Made by a program: the position numbers and the translations under genes. 64,000 bases of DNA from Fasciolopsis buskii (lineage: Eukaryota > Platyhelminthes > Trematoda > Plagiorchiida > Fasciolidae): positions 333,298 to 397,297 of the forward strand of contig LUCM01010464.1 in the NCBI GenBank assembly GCA_008360955.1, given 5' to 3'. Below are positions 25,978 through 36,611 of this stretch, in pieces. The stretch's first letter is position 1, and each line of letters begins with the position of its first letter. The notes beneath the pieces are model-generated. The model was not told the DNA's origin, made no database searches, and saw nothing but the letters and a program-made list of their open reading frames with translations.

Positions 25978-26066
25978 TGGATGCGTAAACAAAATTTGCC
26001 CAGGAGCGCACGACTGGTTTCGCGGTTATTGTCGCTCGTCAGGTATGCGTACCCGATGCTCTCTTG
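25978..26066 (-). mobile_element. Penelope-type terminal fragment with minimal hammerhead
   Basis: The minus strand reads GGGTACGCATAC, then a hammerhead block, then GCTCCTGGGCAAATTTTG and TTTACGCATCC. The same ordered sequence returns at 60,906-60,978 (plus) and partly at 60,713-60,752 (minus), so it is a dispersed repeat. Minimal type I hammerheads with a tiny stem III are known from the terminal regions of Penelope-like elements, which fits the Penelope relics in this window, but no coding sequence is attached here. Confidence 0.55.
26006..26048 (-). ncRNA. Minimal type I hammerhead ribozyme, Penelope-like
   Basis: On the minus strand, stem I is GCATAC/GTGCGC (five of six pairs, one G-U, one A-C mismatch). 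The core is CTGACGA (position 7 is free in hammerheads), stem II GCG/CGC with loop ACAATAAC, then GAAAC, a two-pair stem III AC/GT with loop CA, and the cleavage triplet GTC between 26,012 and 26,011. All invariant core positions are present. A stem III this short is unstable in a monomer and is typical of hammerheads that work as dimers. Confidence 0.5.
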
Positions 26067-26096
26067 TCCAAACATCCACATATTTGTACACTCCGA

Positions 26097-26125
26097 AATA
26101 TATATATATATATGTATATATATAA
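26097..26125. repeat. (AT)n microsatellite, interrupted
   Basis: AT units with one TG interruption, next to the Penelope-type hammerhead fragment. Confidence 0.9.
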
Positions 26126-26129
26126 TTTC

Positions 26130-28490
26130 TTCACAATTAACGCTTTGTTCCAAGGATTGCTTAACTTGTCTGTTAACTTTCACTTAAATGTAGCAGCGAT
26201 AGGGCTCCTGAATTATCAGATATCACCAGTGAATTGGATAAGTCAACAGCTTTTTTGTTGCGTTCGTTTACAGGGATCTCTTGATTTTACCACTGTTTGG
26301 CTGAACAGTGGAACAGTGCACAATCTAAACAAGCGATCGTGCCAATTTTTCACGAATGAAAACATAATATTGCTGACTTTGAATAAACATATCAACCAGA
26401 TATTGAAAGGCCAATATCCAGTACTTCAATCTAGGCTCTATCAAATGGGATTGACATTTCATTGATTGCATTAGTCAATAAATCGACAGATAGAAAAGTT
26501 ACATAACAGGGTCAGTCATTAATAGTCAGCCCAATTGCCCAACCGCAATTACTTGGTTTGTAAGATTTGTTTTGACCAATAAATGAAATTTCGTTTCAAC
26601 CGGATTTGATCTTTTTCAATAGAGCCAGCAGGAATGGTTGATTTTGACTTGGTGATAAAATGACTGACCACCTACTCCTCTATGCCAATATATAATCGCT
26701 TTCCGTTCTTTTTATTTCATTGGATCCCAGTCATCAGCCAACGATCGATAAGGTGATCGTTCTAATGGAAAATAATTAGCTACCACGCATAAAACGAAGT
26801 CTCCTAAGCCACACAGCCTCTTCATTTTTTTATGTCGAATTACCTCTAGGTGTGCGGTGAACTGATGTCTCAAAATTGTGGATTTATCAGAGTTTGGAGC
26901 ATACCAAAATCAGACATGAAATGGTTCATGACAGTTGCTACAAGTCAAATGGATTTAGGCGAGTTGTTTTTTTTATTCCAATACGTTTTGGGTGAGATAT
27001 CTTCATGGAGAAATGTAGGCACGAATTAGGCTGACCGTGCATACTGTATCCCACGACTCTTCGACGATTAGCAACAAAGAGTGGGCGATCAAATATGATT
27101 AGATCTGGTTTCAATTACAATGTGAAGTTGCACAAAACAAATGGCCAAAAGATGCCAATCCTCGTGGCTACCGGATTTCACCCACTCAATCTCGTGATCG
27201 AAGCGAAAAGATAGTGAATATTACGAACTATATCATCCCCGAAATTTGTGGTTCAAAAATGAGAAAGCAAACAATCCATGGGAAAATTTGACTGTTGTGT
27301 AAAACAAAAAATTTTGAAAATAAAACCAGAAAGTAAAGCATGTAACAATAATTTCGATCTCTAAATGCTGGTCTTTGTATCCGAGTCAACATGACGGGCA
27401 TATCAGATACACCCAAGCCCCGAATTTGATCGACTTATACATACCCCGGGCGAAGTCCGGAATCCCCGTGAAATGCATTATCATCAAACGTGAACTACTG
27501 TTATTCTGTACGCATTACAAACCACCATTGCGTACGATGATCAACGAAGGCGTGGGTAATGGCGATTTCTAGAAAACAATTCAGTTAATTTTGTCTTTCA
27601 ACATTATTCGGGTTTCCCATGAATTGTGGCTGGCCAGTTGTTCAAAAACGCCCCGAACTTCAATACGGTTTGTTCACTCACATGACAGTTCACGTACTTG
27701 CTTAGACAAATTCATAATTTAGTGTTACCGGAGTTCAGTTGACAGTAGACATACATCATACATTGTAACGGATGATGTCATAGCGGCATATTCCGATAAA
27801 TTTGGCTAATGAAGTTAAGAATTTGATGGGTTAACATAAACCGACCACGTGATCTGCCGCATCGATGGAGTTTCTAAATTATCTAATGACATCATAGATT
27901 CCGTTCTCCTTAACGAACCGACTGAAGTTATTTTGCCAATCAAATATGTCGTTGTAGCTGGTGTGGTTTGTATTCATCACACCGGCGTTTTGCTAATTTC
28001 TTTCTTCAGATTGAATTCGGATCGCTTTGCTCTCGTCGATTTGGAATTTGGTCTTACGTAATCACAGTGCTCAGAACTGCGGTCTGTGCTATTGGGTCTC
28101 GTGTAGGCCTCGCGACAACCGAGGCACTGTGTAAGCTAAAGTAGTCGCAATAACTCCAATTTTGTGTGCGGATAAGGCATCCAAATGCGGAACTTAATTG
28201 ACGTAAGTGCTGTTAACACAAACTAATGACGAAAAATTACCCCATCGTAAAGGCATTGTATCCCCTAGATTTCCATGTGAACAAAACAAGCCAGTTGTGA
28301 TTGGTTCAATCGTTTTGCTGTGAAGGGTTGACTGGTTTTGTGAATAAAACAATTAAGAAATTCCGAATCACCTAATTACTTACCGATAAACATTCCCGTG
28401 TAGAGGAAGTTCTCTTACGCATCCTTTGATCCAATCGCCGTCTCATTTTGCTACATGTTTTGGTATCAGAACGGATAGAATGATCTTCCT
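26130..28490. other. No recognisable gene
   Basis: Short open frames without domains. Nothing matches the repeat families found elsewhere in the window. Confidence 0.4.
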
Positions 28491-28499
28491 TTACACAGT

Positions 28500-28825
28500 A
28501 TCTGGCCTCTGAAACAATGAAAATCTTCACGGTAGTTGTGAACTGCCAAATGTTCCTCTCATATTTCAACACGACCCACCTTTCTTCCATACCCTCGAGA
28601 ACCAATATCTGTAGAAACTCCACAGTCCCATATTTAGCACACATTTTTACAAACTATGACCCTGTTTCAGCCGAATTCATGAGCAATCTATCATAATGTG
28701 CTTAGATCATTCCTCGTTGAGTTTTTATTTCACTTTTACAAGGTGACGAGTTTAACTTTTTCTTATTTCTTTCCCCCCCCTCACGTTTTTTGACTGAAAT
28801 GCGACATTATTTTTTGTACGCAAAA
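28500..28825 (+). pseudogene. CR1-like LINE, 3' end (copy 1)
   Basis: Translation gives SSIPSRTNICRNSTVPYLAH and NYDPVSAEFMSNLS followed by a stop, the conserved C-terminus of the LINE at 33-35 kb. The 3' untranslated region follows, ending with TGCGACATTA and TGTACGCAAAAGTCCAT, the terminal motif shared by the other LINE copies. It is 5'-truncated, as is usual after target-primed reverse transcription. Confidence 0.7.
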
Positions 28826-29045
28826 GTCCATTGAACTGTGCGATGAGCACAAAGCCGCATGTGAAACGTTTGCTCACAAAATAGTTTCAGATCCTTCACA
28901 CCCTCTTCAAGATGATTTCTCAAAACACATTCGCATATTTTCACATCATCCATTTTCCGTTTTCGGCCCTCTAGAATCATTATCCATAGGAACTCCGCTA
29001 TTTCGTATTTAGTATGCATCACGGCAAACCGTGACCGCGCTTTAG
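28826..29045 (+). pseudogene. CR1-like LINE, C-terminal fragment (copy 2)
   Basis: Immediately after copy 1 ends, the plus strand encodes CDEHKAACETFAHKIVSDPS and HPLQDDFSKHIRIF, matching the ACETFAHKIL...HPLxDDLSK block of the same LINE family. It ends near ASRQTVTAL without its 3' untranslated region. So this is a second insertion or a rearranged piece. Confidence 0.65.
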
Positions 29046-29069
29046 CTGACTGCCCCAGGAACCTAGCGT

Positions 29070-29293
29070 ATCATTAAATAGTTCTTCACGTGATATCATC
29101 AGTCAACGCGCTATTATGAAACCAGGAAGACACTGTAGAACTACTACATCCTTGTTAGGAATCATGAGCAGTGCATATCCACTGCGCCCGAACTGGGCCG
29201 CGAACCCGGGACGAACGATTTTGAGTCGAACACCTTAGTCATTGCGTTACCGGGCAGGCTCTCAATGGTTTGTTGAACTTCATCACATGATTT
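29070..29293 (-). mobile_element. Hammerhead-bearing SINE, decayed copy
   Basis: The minus strand shows the end of the leader, box A, box B within GGGTTCGCGGCCCAGTTCGG, the ribozyme block and tail. The ribozyme reads CTCATGA and has lost GAAA, so it is inactive. About 40 bases beyond its leader, at 29,333-29,349, the plus strand has CAATCTCCTACTACTA, the junction motif between tail and leader seen in tandem copies. Confidence 0.75.
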
Positions 29294-29439
29294 TGCTAAC
29301 ATAAAATGAAATGGATTCAAACAAATAAATAATCAATCTCCTACTACTAACACAAACCTATCTTTATTGCTTAACTCAGTCTCTAACGAGCTTCTGTTTT
29401 CTTAGTTTCCACCATTTGAAAAGTAGGGCTATTTTCTTA

Positions 29440-29505
29440 TTTTTCACAAATGTTTCTCACTCAGGTCCGACATTTTGTATACGCAAAAGTTTATACAATA
29501 CAAAG
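29440..29505 (+). mobile_element. LINE 3'-terminal motif
   Basis: CGACATTTTGTATACGCAAA followed by AGTTTATACAATACAAA matches the 3' terminus of the LINE copies at 35.4 and 45.5 kb. No coding part precedes it, so this is a very short 5'-truncated insertion. Confidence 0.5.
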
Positions 29506-29589
29506 CAACCAGACTCTATTTTCCAGTTTTGTGTTCCCAATGGATTTAGTCATTTTCGTTGGTGGCAGCTCAGATTTGTTTTTCATGGG

Positions 29590-30290
29590 GTTTTTCGATC
29601 GCTGAGCTTGGTATTTAGATCGCAAACGTCTCATCACCAGTCGAGATGCCATCGCCAGTGCAAATGTGCAGTTGTTGGGGTTCATCTCTATTTATGCCGT
29701 TGCCATTGGCTTTGACCTTGAATTTCTTCAACGACCTTGACCTAAAAACTGTTTCTGCTTCTGATATTACCTTTGCTGGTTTGATCTTTGAACTTAGAAG
29801 ATTGATATTCGGCCTTAAACGTTTGCTCCGCTTAGCTGTGTTTTGCTGACTTTATTTTGAGTATGTGAATCTTGCGTGATTCAGTTCCGTAGACAGATCA
29901 GTATAACTGACTCAGATTTGTGACCATGGGTTCTCTTCGGTTCTCCCGGTCAGCTGAGTTGTCTGCCTCTCATTCTAATGTACAAATGAACCAATCCGAT
30001 GTGTCTATTGATTGAGGTATTTGAAGAATACCGAGCTTCACAGAACTCCCTCGCGTGCCTCGTAATTGCTTGATTCAGAATCTGAACGTTATCCAGAATG
30101 AATTCGTGTCCTTGTTTGTCTCTTTTGAACAGATATGAAAAGCAGTGGGCCGTATCTTCTTGTTTCCAGTTTGTGCTCATACATTCGCGCAGTCACTTTT
30201 CTCCCGGTTTGACCGATATAGCACGTTGTCACAGTCCATTCATTTGTGACTATAACTAAAGAAGAACCCCAACAACTGCACACTTGCATT
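29590..30290 (-). pseudogene. Penelope-like element, GIY-YIG endonuclease and 3' end
   Basis: On the minus strand TCYIGQTGRKVTARMYEHK is the GIY-YIG core. It is followed by HEFILDNVQILNQAITRHAR, EFCEARYSSNTSINRHI and VHLYIRMRGRQLS, the conserved end of Penelope nucleases. The frame shifts near 30,180. The 3' flank at 29,602-29,660 (minus) reads CTGGTGATGAGACGTTTGCG, which recurs at 46.8 and 50.4 kb. No reverse transcriptase part is attached upstream; a Gypsy fragment on the other strand begins there instead. Confidence 0.75.
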
Positions 30291-30374
30291 TTTTCAAATT
30301 CCTGAAGTCCACCATTTTGCATTTACCATTCTGGACATGTTTACTAAGCCCGATTGTTGCTTATATCATTTTCA

Positions 30375-30765
30375 CCCATTTATTCGCTTATTTCGATTAC
30401 TTTACTCGTTCGTGGCATGCTGGTACGGTCAAGAACGTTACTCCTGAATTCCTATCACGGAAGTTTGTGAAAGCATGGATTACTTCGGTTGGAATGCCCG
30501 ACACGATAATATCCCCCCGCGGTTATCAGTTCCCTTTACCTACTGGGCGATATGCTTTCGATGCCCGGTACGGTACTCACCTTCAAACGGTCAAGTTGAG
30601 TACTTTCATCGAAAATTGAAATTCTTTGTTATGGCCATAGCATCTGTCATTTGGACGGAGGGATTGCCATTGATAATTCTTGGTGGATTCGTAGTGTGCA
30701 TTTCAACACCTCATCCAGGTGACCTGATCGCCGATAGCATGCTCTGCCAATCTGATCTCTAGTCC
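30375..30765 (+). pseudogene. Ty3/Gypsy integrase fragment
   Basis: The plus strand encodes DYFTRSWHAGTVKNVTPEFL, SRKFVKAWITSVGMPDTIIS and PRGYQF, then in another frame SNGQVEYFHRKLKFFVMA and WTEGLPLIILGGF. This is the integrase core of Ty3/Gypsy elements. The usual TDRGxQF catalytic Asp has been lost (ISPRGYQF), and a frameshift sits near 30,590. It is an isolated relic. Confidence 0.75.
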
Positions 30766-30769
30766 TTCA

Positions 30770-32740
30770 CTCCCAGTTTGAAGGTTGACCTGCTCCACTG
30801 GGGTGAGTCAGCGTGAAAGTAACCTGACACAGTTCGGTGCAGCTTTGTTGCCGCTTGCAAATACAACCAGCCAATGAAGATTCTGGCGAATAACGAGATT
30901 GAAAATCGAACATCCGATGATGGTCAGTGATCCAAAGGCATTCCGCCAATGATGTGTCCCTCTACTTAGTATGCATACGAGTGTCTAGCAAATAAACTCA
31001 AAGGTGATTGAAAGTTGCCAGCTCTTTATTTCCGCCTTCAGTCGCTAATACTAAGCTTAGAGCCATTCCCAGTCGGCGCTAGTGATTCTTACCCTTGCCC
31101 CGGCGCTGACCAAACAGGCAAGGTCGTGGCGTTTGGACGTGAAGGTATCGGCATATCCGTAGATAGAATACTTGATAAAGTAAGTGTGTTTCTCGGACAG
31201 GCGAGTTTGTTATCGCTTTTGGAGACATACTAGGATGAATCCTAAGACCCTTCCAAAAACGTTTATTGAAATTCCTTATTCCTGAAAGACTTGGTTTTTC
31301 ATATTCAGACGCGTTTATCTAGACAGTCAGGGCCCCCCATGTTTGACTAGCGTTATTGCACTCTACAAAATGATGTACATGAAGGAAACCTGTGAATAAA
31401 TCAGTGTCATTTGCTCATGCTTCTTTACACCTAACAAATACTAGATCTTTAAGTATATTAACACCGGAAATTTTCAAATGCATCCCAATCGGTAGCACCT
31501 GTAACACGGGTCACTTGTTCATTTTTGTTTGGCAAATTTATGAAGATTATACCTTTATGTTTGTCCGTATTTCGTTGACGTTCAGTCGGCATACGTTTGG
31601 CTAAAATCTGCAGTCGCCGAAACCGATACAGTTGATGACTCCGGAAAATTCTCTTCATCTGGATCTTTCAGTTTGTTAAAACCGTCACAGGTTGATGAAA
31701 CCAGTCAGAAAATATCATGTTCACACCAGTCGTTTGTCTCAGAACTGTACTCATACAAAATCGTCAATGTACTTTGAAAGCTTTAATGTCACTTTATCTT
31801 GACTGCACAATTGAGATTTTCTTCATTTTGAACACGGACATGAAAAAGTAGAACAGCTCATGATAGCTTGGACTGGGTGAGAACAAACTTAATCACCCGG
31901 TATAAGCACGTGTTATTTTTTTCACACAACGAGCAGAAAACACCCGAGATGCAAACGACAGACCAGAGTGTGCAAGGTGTCTGTGTTGAACACGGAAATG
32001 GACAACAGATGCGATAATGACAAAGAGATGGTATTGACTATTGCTGCACCAGTCTAGCACTCTGTGTGTGTGCGTATGTGTGTGTGTGTGTGTGACAGAA
32101 ACTAGCTGATGACTTTCAGATCGGTGAAGCTGACGGAACGTTCAGACGGAATTGGATAAAAGCAAACCAAGTTGCAGAAAGTCATAACAAATAGCACATC
32201 TGAAATCGATCCAATTAGGAAAAGCCAGCGATTTCTGCGGGGGTTTCGAACCCACGACACTACCCACGATTCGTATTGTGTGGGCAAATGATTTATAAAC
32301 AAGCCCATACGTAACTTTAGTATGATTTTGACGCCACTAGGGTGGCGGTGTACGAGACCGGAAGAAATTGTCGCCTCAAGGTTATTGTATAGGTTGGAAT
32401 GGAATAATTGTGTCAGAAATCACGCCGGTGACTCTGTTCTATTAATTGCAATGAGTAGAAGCTCTCGACAGTTATCTCAACATTCCAGATTAGGGACGTG
32501 TTTGCATTGATGAAGGTCATGAAAAACGCGGATTAAGATTTAGGCGATCCTTGATAAAATAGAACTACTTACCGAAATCTCCACAGTTACACATCTTAGC
32601 AGAAAAATTCGGTTTGACTGAGTAAATTCCAAAGCGAAGCAAACGAAATGCAACCAAATGAACGACGCTACGACCGCTCGGAATTACTTTTGTTAAAAAA
32701 CCATATCGTTTCACAAAATATATACTACCATCTCGTATTT
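30770..32740. other. No recognisable gene
   Basis: Only short frames. The stretch contains a GT microsatellite at 32.07 kb. A box B-like GGGTTCGAAACCC occurs on the minus strand near 32,240, without a convincing box A. Confidence 0.4.
32063..32094. repeat. (GT)n microsatellite
   Basis: GT units with one CGTA interruption. Confidence 0.9.
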
Positions 32741-32744
32741 CTGC

Positions 32745-35470
32745 ACCCCAAGGAGCTTCTAATCGATCTAAAAGAGGCACTCGTGCTGGTTAGCAGGCAG
32801 CTCTTAAATGCACCCTTCCAGCTAACATATCCATTCCGGCTTTGTTGAGTACCAATATCCGCTCTCTGGTTACGAAAATGCCAGACCTGTCCCTCACACT
32901 TCAATCACCGATCCATGTTTATACGTGCGTCATCTGCCTGCGATAATCGTGGCTGAACCCGGATCGCTGATTCACTCTTGCCGATAGACAGCTTCAGACT
33001 CCATCGGCAGGACAGAGTTTCGGACAAGAAGAAGACTGGACGCGGTGTGGCAAGATATATAAACTCTTTCTGGTCTGGCAAGTCCAACGGAATTGAACAT
33101 CTTGTGATACAGTATCATCCTTGGTATGCTCGCCAAACTAGTACTCTTTTCTAGTATTTATTGTTCCTCTTCTTGAGGATAATCTACACATTATTTTAGG
33201 TGGTTTTAACCATAAATCTACCTTACCACTGACTGTGTAGATTTGACTGGTCTCTGTGTTTCTTCTACCTCTGAGGCGGTTCCATTTTCGAGAGTTATTA
33301 CCAACCACCCTGATTTATTTTCCCAGAAACTGCGCGCTCCTATTTCAAGTGGTGATCATTGTCTTGCTTCTGTTAAGGCCCAAGATATACTCTAGGTTAG
33401 ATTTCCATTCCTTCAGACAAACAAATCAAATCCGAGTTCGCCTCCGTGACTTTTTACACAACAACCTTATTCTTCTTTAAAAATCGCCTTCATTCGCATC
33501 TACTTGTTGCTTTTTCGAATGGCATTGTCAAACTTTTCACAGAGATGATCAACGGAATCTTTGATATTTGCTGCCCCTCAGAAACACCATTCATCTCAAA
33601 TGGTCATACCTCCACCCAGAAACTGAATTCGCTAAGAAGATGCAAGGAGTACCTCTACGAGTTCCGTAAAAACTCAAGCATGCGGTATTTTTCCAACCTA
33701 TTAAAAGCGGAAATTCAACGCATCGACATTACATTGGTCAGCCAACTCTTGAATGGTAACAATAACTGATTCCTATTTCAAGTCATTCGAGTGTTGTGTG
33801 GGAAGAAGCATACAAAACTTCTGCGGATGTCAACAGCACAAATCACGCTTTTACCCATCCTTCCAATTATACCCCAGTCATATTTGGTTAGGATGATGAT
33901 ACGACAACTACAAGGTTTTCTAGAGGCGAGGTGCTGGATCTTCTCTGCACCACTGAAATTACCACAAGGGTTGGTCCTAAGTCTGTCTTCAGCTATTTTA
34001 AAGCATGGTGCTGTGGCTCTGACCGATGGATTCACTTCTCCGATTAGCTCATCATTAAGCTCGCCTTCTATCCCGGACTGCTGAAGACCCGTCACTATTA
34101 TTCCCGTCCCTTAGCAAAACGTTTTCGCCCCATCGCCTCAACATCTCTCAGTCTTAAACTGACGGAACGCGCCATACCTAAGCGAGTGCGTTCTACTATT
34201 TATCGTCCTGACGACCCTTTCCAGTTTGCCTATAAATGTAACAGGTCCACTTTGGACGCTGTCGCCTCCCTCACTCATCATATTTGCGAGTCTTTACACG
34301 CCTTTGGGAAATCCGTCCGTTGCGCATTTCTAAACTATTCGTCGGCATTCGATTCTATCCCAGGGTCCCTCCTACTTCACAAACTGCAAACATTTGGTTG
34401 TCCGAGCTCTTTATCAGCATGGCTATCTGATTACTTTACTAACCGAATCCAATGCACAAGAGTGGATGATAAAACTTCAAAACCGTTGATTACTGAGTGC
34501 TGTTCTCTTACCATTTCTCTTCACACCAGCAACATATCGACTAGCCCCCATTGTCATCTGTTTAAGTATGCTGATGAGGTTACCCTCTCTCAAGCTATTG
34601 GCAACACCGATGATTTTCAAAGTTTTTTAAGCAACCTTTCTTCTATTTACGATTTCTCTACCCGAGCTAATTTAAATCTCAACACATCTAAATGTTTCCA
34701 GTGTCTGTTCTCTTCCTTTCTCGGTCGGAGATCCCATCTGAAACGTCTTCCATCAACTCAAAACTCTTACCAGATTGATTCCATGACATATCTACGAGTT
34801 ATTATTGAAAAAAAATCTGAAGCGGACTACTGACATTTCTACTTGTGTAAAGAGTCTCCGACGGTTGTCATTTCAAATCACGAAGCCTCAACACTACAAG
34901 GTGAAACAAAGCACCGCCCTCCGGTTTGTATACCAGTGTGTTTTCCCAATTCTTATTTACTGTTCCCCAATTTGCTCAAAATAAACTTCAAAATTTGCCG
35001 CCAGGGGCTATCAGTTATTGGTCATGTATCCTTCGTAACATAAAGTGAATTATCCCTTGATCTATGTGATCATTACCTCTTAGCATATGAGAAATTTTCT
35101 CACAAAATTCTTTCTGGTCCTACGGATCCGCTGCAAAGTGATCTTTCAAAGTGCTGCTCTCATATTTATACACGATCCGCCTTTCGGCTCATACCCTCCA
35201 GAATCAATATCTAAGGGAACTGTATTATCCCACATGTAGCACGAATTTTGACAAACTGTGACCACGTTTCAGCTGAATTCCTGACCAACCTGTTATAAGG
35301 TGTTATGATTATTCCTGGATGACATTATTTGTTTTTTAACCCGGCAACGATTGTATTTTTTACTTCACTCATTTGTTCTTCCTTTTAAATAGTTTTTACT
35401 CTCAATTTATTTAACAGAAATGCGACATTACTTACTGTACGCAAAAGTCTATACAATACAAATCAATACA
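32745..35470 (+). pseudogene. CR1-like LINE, near full-length ORF2 relic (copy A)
   Basis: In order on the plus strand: an endonuclease with STNIRSLVTKMPDLSLTLQS, SWLNPD and IILGGFNHKS (GDFN with Asp changed to Gly); a linker with RVRLRDFLHNN; and a reverse transcriptase with DPFQFAYKCNRSTLDAVASL, CAFLNYSSAFDSIPGSLLLH and CHLFKYADEVTLSQAIGN (YADD changed to YADE). The C-terminus has YEKFSHKIL, PLQSDLSKCCSHIYTRSAFR and a stop near 35,300. A 3' untranslated region ends with GTACGCAAAAGTCTATACAA. Several frameshifts and stops break it, so it cannot be mobile. The longest open piece is 34,186-34,833. Copy B at 42.4-45.5 kb is the same family. Confidence 0.85.
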
Positions 35471-35535
35471 ATATAATACAACATTGCACACATTTGAAAT
35501 AAGTAACTCTTCCTTTTCTTGTAGCATCAATAAAA

Positions 35536-36601
35536 CTTAGGTTTCTTAATCAAAAACGCTCAGTCAATGGACTCGCTCCAGCAATTCACGTGTGCATTCG
35601 TGATTCATGAATACTCGATGATCTTGGATTGACAGTGAAAGTCGACTGCATTCAGAGGACTGGAATTCTGCTTCGACGATAAACACCTGGAACGCATCGA
35701 GTGCACACTGACTACGTCCAGTTTGTCGAGAGACATTCAATATTAAATTGTACCTCGTGCATGAATATGCAAGACCCGGAAACATGCTTATTCAGCTTCG
35801 TGTTCTCCAAGTGGACTAGAACCTTTCCAGATTGGCAGCCGTAGATGATCGGCTTTTGTCAGACTTTCATTTAAATGTGCTGGTCAAATTAGCCGCGACT
35901 CACACATCGCATCGAACCAAACCAAAGCGACAAGTTTCCCGTTTGATCCAAGAAACTGTTTACGTGTGCTCAACATCCAAACCAGATATCTATACAAATT
36001 GGACGGTAGTTGAGTTGACACCTGAATTGAAAGGTTGGGAATTTTGAATAGCCTTCATTCAGTGGGATAATGCTGCAGTTTTGAAACTGTAACCTGATCA
36101 AAATAAGTAGTTAGTCATTCTATTGTTAAACATTATTACTATATCCAACGTTCACGACAAATGGTCAGGTCATGTTTATTTTTCCAAATGTCTCGGAACG
36201 AGATGAATCTGATGTTGTTAAATCTGGTCATGATCAAGTGAATCAAGCGTCTGTTAACTCAAAACGGTCAGGGTTTCGATTCTCATATTTCCCGATCACG
36301 CTGAGGGTGGACGGAAACACGTTATCAACTGGTTCGTGGACATACTTGACCCAATGGAAACTTGTATGATTCTATGCCACTCCCAGTTTCATAACTCCCA
36401 TGTCCTCCTGTCTCTATCATGTGTTGTGCACTAGAAGATACGGGATATTCCATTTCCATTAGGTTCATGATCCAAGTATGTCCTAAAACATAAGATAAGT
36501 GACCTCAAGTCTCTTGTCACTATTCTGCTTTCATTGAAGAATAATATGACAAGGAATACGAACTGCCAGCTTCTTCAATGTGATGGAAATGCGGCGTGAC
36601 A
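35536..36601. repeat. Left arm of 1.07-kb inverted duplication
   Basis: This segment returns in reverse complement at 50,953-52,026 with roughly 95 percent identity by eye; the last 180 bases differ at only a handful of positions. It contains open frames maintained in both arms: a plus-strand LVKLAATHTSHRTKPKRQVS frame, a plus-strand SGFRFSYFPITLRV frame, and a minus-strand frame ending HECTRELLERVH. It is squeezed between a LINE 3' end and the start of a Gypsy relic. I recognise no domain in the frames. Confidence 0.9.
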
Positions 36602-36611
36602 TTCAAAGAGC

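Noticed and set aside
32225..32260. tRNA or SINE head at a box B-like GGGTTCGAAACCC
   Set aside because: No box A at proper distance and no match to either SINE family.
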